Assembly (NCBI GenBank): GCA_007117255.1
Contig: SKGU01000017.1
Span: forward strand, 1 to 10,377
Source of the DNA: Natronohydrobacter sp.
GTDB lineage: Bacteria; Pseudomonadota; Alphaproteobacteria; Rhodobacterales; Rhodobacteraceae
Direction: 5' to 3'
DNA length: 10,377 nt
Below are positions 6,145 to 10,377 of this stretch, piece after piece (within the stretch, counting starts at the first letter, position 1; each line of letters opens with the position of its first letter). The translations under genes were made by a program, and so were the position numbers. The notes beneath the pieces are model-generated. The model did no database searches. It worked only from the letters and a program-made list of their open reading frames with translations, and was not told the DNA's origin.

Positions 6145-7167
6145 TTAGGATTTCACCGGGCTGATGCGCGCAAGTGCGTCCACTGCACGCATGGCGGCAC
6201 CTGAAGCAAGGCTCTCGCGCCCCTGCGCCACGCCGTCGCGCAGATCAGCAGCCTTGCCCGCAATCACCAGCGCCGCGGCCGTGTTCAAAAGCACCGCATT
6301 GCGGTACGCGGGACGGCCCGCGCCCGTCAGCACGGCCCGCAATTCGCGCGCATTCTCGGCCGGTGCGCCGCCCAGCAGATCTTCGAATGGATGCACCGGC
6401 AAGCCCGCTTCTTCGGGGTGCAAGCTGAACTCGCGCAAGGCCCCGTCTTCCAGCGCAACGACGGCACTTTCAGCGGCAATCGACAACTCATCCGTGCCAT
6501 CACCGCCATGCACCAGCCACGCCCGCTCAGTCCCAAGTGCGGCCAGCGTTTCGGCCATCGGGCGCAGCAAATCGGCTGTAAACGCGCCGGTCAATTGATA
6601 TTTCACCCCCGCCGGGTTGGTCAGCGGGCCAAGGATGTTGAAAATCGTCCGCGTGCCAAGCTCCATGCGCACAGGGCCGACATGGCGCATGGCCGGGTGA
6701 TGCATGGGGGCCATCATGAAGCCGATGCCCGCCTCATTCAGGGCGCGCTCAACCACCTCGGCTCCGGCCATCACCTCGATGCCCAAAGCGCCCAAGGCAT
6801 CCGCTGCGCCGGATTTCGACGACAGGTTGCGATTGCCATGTTTGGCCACCACCACCCCCGCACCCGCCACCACAAAGGCCGTCGCGGTCGAGATATTCAG
6901 CGTGCCCTTGCCATCGCCCCCGGTGCCGACAATGTCCATCGCCCCCTCTGGCGCGCGTACCTTGACGCATTTGGCGCGCATCACGGCAGCGGCGGCTGCA
7001 TATTCATCTACTGTTTCGCCCCGCGTGCGCAGTGCCATCAGAAACCCCCCAGTCTGCGCGGGGGTGGTTTGTCCGTCAAACAGCAGGTTGAAGGCCACTT
7101 CGGCCTCAGACCGGGTCAGCGGGCGTGTGGCGGCAATGCCGATCAGGGGTTTGAGATCATCCATCAT
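6145..7167 (-). CDS. trpD: Anthranilate phosphoribosyltransferase TrpD
   Basis: TrpD transfers phosphoribose from PRPP to anthranilate, the second step of tryptophan synthesis. The 340-residue protein contains the PRPP loop GTGGDGKGTLNIST (81-94), KHGNR (109-113) with SSKSGAAD, the anthranilate-site stretch HHPAMRHVGPVR (156-167), FNILGPLTNP and the metal-binding DE pair in GTDELS (224-229). Length is normal for a stand-alone TrpD not fused to TrpG. Two consecutive ATG codons occur at 7167 and 7164. The first makes an ATGA overlap of four bases with the trpG stop and there is no strong Shine-Dalgarno, so coupling to trpG translation is likely; the second ATG is possible. Confidence 0.98.
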   Translation of the reverse strand: MMDDLKPLIGIAATRPLTRSEAEVAFNLLFDGQTTPAQTGGFLMALRTRGETVDEYAAAAAVMRAKCVKVRAPEGAMDIVGTGGDGKGTLNISTATAFVVAGAGVVVAKHGNRNLSSKSGAADALGALGIEVMAGAEVVERALNEAGIGFMMAPMHHPAMRHVGPVRMELGTRTIFNILGPLTNPAGVKYQLTGAFTADLLRPMAETLAALGTERAWLVHGGDGTDELSIAAESAVVALEDGALREFSLHPEEAGLPVHPFEDLLGGAPAENARELRAVLTGAGRPAYRNAVLLNTAAALVIAGKAADLRDGVAQGRESLASGAAMRAVDALARISPVKS

Positions 7168-7745
7168 GCCAGTGCCGCCGACCGATCCAGAAAATTGCGC
7201 AGCATCGCATGGCCATGTTCGGAGCGGATGCTTTCAGGGTGGAACTGCACGCCCTCAATGGGCAAGTCGCGGTGCCGCAGCCCCATGATCAGCCCATCTT
7301 CCAGCCAGCTTGTGATTTCCAGACAATTCGGCAGGCTGTCACGCTCGACGACCAGCGAATGATAGCGCGTGGCCATCAAGGGCGAGGGCAGGCCCGCGAA
7401 CACGCCTTCACCTGCATGATGCATCTGACCCAGTTTGCCATGCACGATCGAGGGCGCGCGCACAACGCGACCACCAAATGCCTGACCAATGGTCTGATGA
7501 CCCAGACAGACGCCCAGAAGTGGAATACGCGCTTCGGCCGCCGCCAGTGTCAGTGGCAGGCAGATGCCAGCCTGATCAGGATCACAGGGGCCGGGTGAAA
7601 GCACAATCGCCGAGGGGTCCAGCCCCATCGCGGCCTGTACATCCAGCGCATCATTGCGTTTGACCACCACATCTGCGCCAAGTTCACCAAAATAGTGAAC
7701 AAGGTTATAGGTGAAGCTGTCATAGTTATCGATCAGCAGCAGCAT
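7164..7745 (-). CDS. trpG: Anthranilate synthase glutamine amidotransferase subunit TrpG
   Basis: TrpG hydrolyses glutamine and supplies ammonia to TrpE for anthranilate synthesis. The 193-residue class I amidotransferase starts MLLLIDNYDSFTYNLVHYFG, the typical opening of TrpG/PabA. It shows the oxyanion-site PGPCDP (51-56), nucleophile Cys80 in GVCLGHQTIGQAFGG, and His169 with Glu171 in FHPES. The ATG at 7745 was chosen on homology, with GGAG a little upstream; the frame stays open to 7952 but the extra part is not conserved-looking. The gene opens the tight run trpG-trpD-trpC-moaC-moeA. TrpE is not adjacent: the upstream neighbour is divergent. Such subunits can also serve p-aminobenzoate synthase, so a dual role in folate synthesis is possible. 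Confidence 0.96.
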   Translation of the reverse strand: MLLLIDNYDSFTYNLVHYFGELGADVVVKRNDALDVQAAMGLDPSAIVLSPGPCDPDQAGICLPLTLAAAEARIPLLGVCLGHQTIGQAFGGRVVRAPSIVHGKLGQMHHAGEGVFAGLPSPLMATRYHSLVVERDSLPNCLEITSWLEDGLIMGLRHRDLPIEGVQFHPESIRSEHGHAMLRNFLDRSAALA

Positions 7746-7897
7746 GGCACAGGCTCCGGTCGCTAGGCCCCTCATGCGACTACATGCCCGCGCGCGATGG
7801 GCAAGGTCAAGGGCGCGGCTGCCAATCTGTTTGATCCGCGCGCGCATTTGTGGGAGAATCAGATATTCAGGCGCGGGACAAGCGCAAGGCAGGTAGT
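7746..7897. promoter_or_regulatory. Divergent intergenic region between trpG and the YibQ-like gene
   Basis: This 152-base gap should hold promoters in both directions. For trpG, TTGACC (complement of 7805-7810) is a 5/6 match to -35, but the expected -10 position is poor. For the rightward gene, TTGATC (7831-7836) and GAGAAT (7854-7859) are 17 bases apart, each a 4/6 match. The region is rich in alternating GC (CGCGCGCG near 7790 and 7840). I see no Trp-codon-rich leader peptide or attenuator hairpin before trpG. Confidence 0.3.
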
Positions 7898-9334
7898 ATG
7901 GGGTCAGGTGTGAATACGTCTCTTCTTGCAGGGCTGGGCGCTGGCACGGCACTGGTCGCCGCGGGCGTTATCGGGGCCAGCTTTCTGTTTCCACCAGCGC
8001 CACGCGATCTGGTGCAGGAGGCGCCAGCAGCCGCCGAACAGGTGCAGGCTGACATGCCGGTGACGCAGGAACTTGATCCACCGCTGCAACCCGATACCAC
8101 GTCGCCCGACAGCGAATTGACGGAATTGCCACGCGCAGAAGAACCAGCGGCAGAAACCATGGCAGACCCTGTGCCAGAGTTTGCGACAGAGCTAGACCCG
8201 GACCTTGCGCGCGCCGACCCAGTACCGCAGCCTGCGCTTGAAGAAGAGCCAGACCTGACCGAAGTGCCGCCAGAGACCCCCCCCTTGGCTGCGCCGCGTA
8301 TGTCAGATGAAAACCCGGTTGAGCCCGACGCGCTTGCCGAAGATGCGCCTCCGACCCCACCCGCGCAAGAATCGCTCTCGCCGCAGGCGCGTCTGCCATC
8401 GGGGCGTTTGCCCATGCCACGCACCGAAAGTGGAGTGTCGCTGCCACAAGTCCAGTTGCCGCCCGCGCCAACCCCAGACGCAACTGACCCCGCGATCAGC
8501 GACGATGTCGCACAATCGGCAGAGGCAGAACAGATCACGACGCAAGAACAAGACAGTATCGCTCTGCCCGGAACGCGCGTTTCAGGTCTGCCCCTTATTG
8601 GTGTGGGGGACCCCAGCCCCCCAGATGCCGGAACAGTTTTCGCACCCGAACAGGCCGCGATTTCCGCACTAGAGCGCAATTCGCTGTATTCGGGCACCAG
8701 CAATGGGCCGAAAATGGCGCTGATCCTCAACGATCCGGGCTTGCCGATGGTGATGCGCCGGGCGCTCGCTGCAATAGATTTCCCATTCACCGTAGCGCTG
8801 AACCCGCTAGACAGCTCGGCACCGGAAGCAGCAGAAATCTACAACGAAGCGGGCAAGGAAGTCCTGATACTGGCCACCAGCATTCCCAACGGCGCGACAG
8901 CGACAGATCTTGATGTCAGCTTCAATGCCTTTTTCGCCAGCCTGCCCATGGCCGTTGGCGTGATTGACCTGCCAGAGACAGGCTTTGGGCGCAATGCACG
9001 TCTTCTCGGCGATGTCCTGCCGCTCTTGCGTCAGGACGGTCACGCCCTGGTGACTTTTTCTGGCGGGCTCGCGCAAGCCGCGCGAGCGGCCGAAGCGGCT
9101 GGTGTGCGCCATGCCGAGGTCTTTCGTGTGCTCGACTCCGGCGATGACAGCGCCTTCACAATCCGCCGTTTTCTGGACCGCGCCGTCTTTCAAGCCAGCC
9201 AGATCGGCGAAGTGATCGTTTTTGGCGATGCGTCCAATGATGTCACGATGGAAGCGATTGAAATGTGGCGTTCCAACAGTCGCCTTGATCAGATCAACCT
9301 CGTGCCTGTGTCCGGGATTCTGCTTGATCAGTGA
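7898..9334 (+). CDS. Membrane-anchored protein with degenerate YibQ-type divergent polysaccharide deacetylase domain
   Basis: The 478-residue product has a short N-terminus and one hydrophobic segment (about 9-31), then a roughly 230-residue linker very rich in Pro, Glu, Asp and Ala. Residues 270-478 form a domain resembling the divergent polysaccharide deacetylase family (YibQ, DUF610). The layout implies an inner-membrane anchor with the domain in the periplasm. Family members normally begin this domain with a DD pair and carry His metal ligands. Here the first motif is LILNDPG (275-281), the segment after EVLIL (321-325) has no His, and GVIDLPETGFG (354-364) replaces the usual His-containing motif, so catalysis is doubtful. 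I chose ATG 7898 because AAGGCAGG (7886-7893) precedes it and it places the anchor at the N-terminus; a GTG at 7850 would add 16 residues. Function is unknown, perhaps a structural or regulatory envelope role. Confidence 0.75.
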   Translation: MGSGVNTSLLAGLGAGTALVAAGVIGASFLFPPAPRDLVQEAPAAAEQVQADMPVTQELDPPLQPDTTSPDSELTELPRAEEPAAETMADPVPEFATELDPDLARADPVPQPALEEEPDLTEVPPETPPLAAPRMSDENPVEPDALAEDAPPTPPAQESLSPQARLPSGRLPMPRTESGVSLPQVQLPPAPTPDATDPAISDDVAQSAEAEQITTQEQDSIALPGTRVSGLPLIGVGDPSPPDAGTVFAPEQAAISALERNSLYSGTSNGPKMALILNDPGLPMVMRRALAAIDFPFTVALNPLDSSAPEAAEIYNEAGKEVLILATSIPNGATATDLDVSFNAFFASLPMAVGVIDLPETGFGRNARLLGDVLPLLRQDGHALVTFSGGLAQAARAAEAAGVRHAEVFRVLDSGDDSAFTIRRFLDRAVFQASQIGEVIVFGDASNDVTMEAIEMWRSNSRLDQINLVPVSGILLDQ

Positions 9335-9352
9335 TCCGGTTCAATTCCGGTC

Positions 9353-9381
9353 TTGATGCACCCGCCGCCCCGGTCTAGACC
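9353..9381 (+). promoter_or_regulatory. Candidate tRNA-Leu promoter
   Basis: TTGATG (9353-9358) and TAGACC (9376-9381) are 17 bases apart and would start transcription about three bases before the tRNA (9391). The -35 matches four of six positions and the -10 only three, so the call is weak. The -10 falls inside a perfect 16-base palindrome. Confidence 0.3.
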
Positions 9382-9384
9382 GGG
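9369..9384. repeat. Perfect 16-base palindrome just upstream of tRNA-Leu
   Basis: CCCGGTCTAGACCGGG at 9369-9384 equals its own reverse complement. It sits between the YibQ-like gene stop (9334) and the tRNA 5' end (9391). It could form a stem of CCCGGT/ACCGGG with a CTAG loop and end the upstream transcript, though no T-run follows, or it could be a protein-binding site over the tRNA promoter. Confidence 0.6.
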
Positions 9385-9390
9385 TGCGTG

Positions 9391-9477
9391 GGCCGCTTGC
9401 TGGAACTGGTAGACAGACCGGACTTAAAATCCGTTGCTCGTAAGGGCGTGTGGGTTCGATTCCCACAGCGGCCACCA
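9391..9477 (+). tRNA. tRNA-Leu, anticodon TAA, CCA encoded
   Basis: An 87-base class II tRNA folds as follows. Acceptor stem GGCCGCT (9391-9397) pairs with AGCGGCC (9467-9473). The D stem is CTG/CAG around GAACTGGTAGA. The anticodon loop CTTAAAA (9423-9429) has T33 followed by anticodon TAA (9425-9427). A long variable arm has GCTC/GGGC around GTAA, and the T arm is GTGGG-TTCGATT-CCCAC. Discriminator A (9474) and CCA (9475-9477) are encoded. The long variable arm and A73 agree with leucine identity. It reads UUA and UUG codons. The outermost anticodon-stem pair is a C-T mismatch. A second CCA follows directly (9478-9480). Confidence 0.95.
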
Positions 9478-9484
9478 CCACTCG

Positions 9485-9988
9485 TCATGGATTTATGCGA
9501 ATGGGTGTGCCGTCGCGTACCATCGCATAGATATCTTCCATCTCTCTGTCGGTTACAGCTATGCATCCATCTGTCCAGTCGCCGCGCGCGCGCTGGAAGC
9601 GTGGGCCTTGACCGTGGATGAAAATGTCGCCGCCGGGACGCCAGCCATTGGCTTCGGCATGTGCGATGTCAGCTTCATTGGGGTAGTCGATCCCGATAGA
9701 CAGATGAAAGGCGCTGTTAGGATTGCGCCGGTCGATGATGTAATCACCTTCCGGGGTGCGGCGATCCCCTTCGCGCTGCTTGTGGCCGAACGGGTTGCCA
9801 CCTAGCTGGACATTAAATGTACGCAAACGGCGGTTGTGATGCCACAATTCCATCTTGCGGGCGCTTTTGTGAACAACAACTTGCGTGACTTCAGGCCCAT
9901 TATAGGTGCGGAATTTGCTCGGCGGTTTGCCGCAAGACGCCACAATGCCGACCAGCACTAGGGCGACAAGAACACGAAAGAAACTCAT
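9485..9988 (-). CDS. YkuD-family L,D-transpeptidase lipoprotein
   Basis: The 167-residue product belongs to the YkuD catalytic family, which makes or edits 3-3 cross-links in peptidoglycan or attaches proteins to it. It has a lipoprotein signal: MSFFR, a hydrophobic run (6-17) and the lipobox VASC with Cys19. The YkuD domain covers about 33-166, with RTPEGDY (77-83), FIHGQG (123-128) containing the conserved His, and catalytic Cys142 in DWTDGCIAV (138-145). The variant with TDGC and Ala after Ile, instead of SxGCxR, is a recognised subgroup. It is a single-domain enzyme with no peptidoglycan-binding module. I chose ATG 9988 because AGAGG (complement of 9996-10000) sits seven bases upstream and the signal peptide begins there; the frame is open to 10066. 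It converges with tRNA-Leu, leaving only seven bases between them, and lies 81 bases downstream of the sodium channel gene. Confidence 0.92.
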   Translation of the reverse strand: MSFFRVLVALVLVGIVASCGKPPSKFRTYNGPEVTQVVVHKSARKMELWHHNRRLRTFNVQLGGNPFGHKQREGDRRTPEGDYIIDRRNPNSAFHLSIGIDYPNEADIAHAEANGWRPGGDIFIHGQGPRFQRARGDWTDGCIAVTDREMEDIYAMVRDGTPIRINP

Positions 9989-10024
9989 CTGACTGCCTCT
10001 GATTTTTGTCATGACCATGCCGCA

Positions 10025-10042
10025 TTGGCACGATTCTGCCAA
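10025..10042. repeat. Small hairpin between the channel and transpeptidase genes
   Basis: TTGGCA (10025-10030) and TGCCAA (10037-10042) flank a six-base loop in the 81-base gap downstream of the channel stop codon. It has no following T-run on the minus strand, so it is at best a weak terminator or RNA processing signal. No clear promoter for the transpeptidase gene is visible here, so the two genes may share a transcript. Confidence 0.3.
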
Positions 10043-10069
10043 GGGGCTGCACGCGCAGTCACGCATCTG

Positions 10070-10377
<308 letters not shown>

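Noticed and set aside
6391..7362. 323-codon open frame on the plus strand
   Set aside because: Antisense to trpD and trpG, His/Arg/Gln-rich, no recognisable motif.
7746..7900. Tryptophan attenuator before trpG
   Set aside because: No short leader frame with tandem Trp codons and no terminator-like hairpin with a T-run is visible.
7867..8790. 307-codon Ser/Gly/Ala-rich open frame on the minus strand
   Set aside because: It mirrors the low-complexity Pro/Glu linker of the YibQ-like protein and has no plausible domain or start signal.
9382..9391. GGGTGCGTGG shared with the palindrome arm at 2861-2870
   Set aside because: Only one arm of ten bases is shared and there is no matching second arm after 9391, so chance is the simplest explanation.
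9391..9477. tRNA-Leu 3' end as an integration site for a mobile element
   Set aside because: I found no second copy of the tRNA 3' sequence in the window and no integrase gene nearby.
9375..9621. Small open frames of 63 and 77 codons over the tRNA
   Set aside because: They are translations of tRNA-Leu and its flanks, a common annotation artefact.

Overview
The window looks like chromosomal DNA from an alphaproteobacterium, most likely a Rhodobacteraceae/roseobacter-type organism. Four things point there: G+C-rich coding DNA; the co-linear trpG-trpD-trpC-moaC-moeA-lexA block; a LexA operator of the alphaproteobacterial GTTC-N7-GTTC type directly upstream of lexA; and a NaChBac-type sodium channel, a family well represented in marine roseobacters. 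The content is overwhelmingly core metabolism and information processing. I see no insertion sequence, phage gene, CRISPR array or toxin-antitoxin module.

Layout. At the left edge hisF (minus, missing only its last few codons) diverges from a short DksA/TraR-type zinc-finger protein (plus, 858-1175). This is followed by prfC, encoding release factor RF3 (plus, 1212-2819). prfC has no Shine-Dalgarno sequence, but a TATA-like -10 element lies seven bases before its ATG, which suggests a leaderless transcript. prfC converges with lexA across a short gap holding a strong inverted repeat (2858-2887).

From 7745 down to 2902 on the minus strand runs a tight block: trpG, trpD, trpC, moaC, moeA, lexA. 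The first five are joined by 4-base overlaps or gaps of 1 to 14 bases and use two GTG starts, so they look co-transcribed and translationally coupled. They link the chorismate-to-indole-glycerol-phosphate steps of tryptophan synthesis with molybdenum cofactor synthesis. lexA is last and has its own promoter and SOS box in the 79-base gap after moeA, so it can be read with the operon or on its own.

Divergent from trpG is a membrane-anchored protein (7898-9334) with a long Pro/Glu/Ala-rich linker and a C-terminal YibQ-type 'divergent polysaccharide deacetylase' domain whose expected metal ligands look replaced. It is followed by tRNA-Leu(UAA) (9391-9477). Convergent with the tRNA is a YkuD-type L,D-transpeptidase lipoprotein gene (9485-9988, minus). 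Upstream of that is the 3' part of a bacterial voltage-gated sodium channel gene (10070 to the right edge, minus) with the TLESWS selectivity filter.

The points most worth a second look are the putative leaderless prfC start within a GC hairpin, the triple GTTC array at lexA, the pseudoenzyme-like YibQ domain, the 7-base tRNA/transpeptidase convergence with a 16-base palindrome before the tRNA, and the short DksA-like protein that keeps an intact acidic tip. None is clear evidence of a wholly new system.
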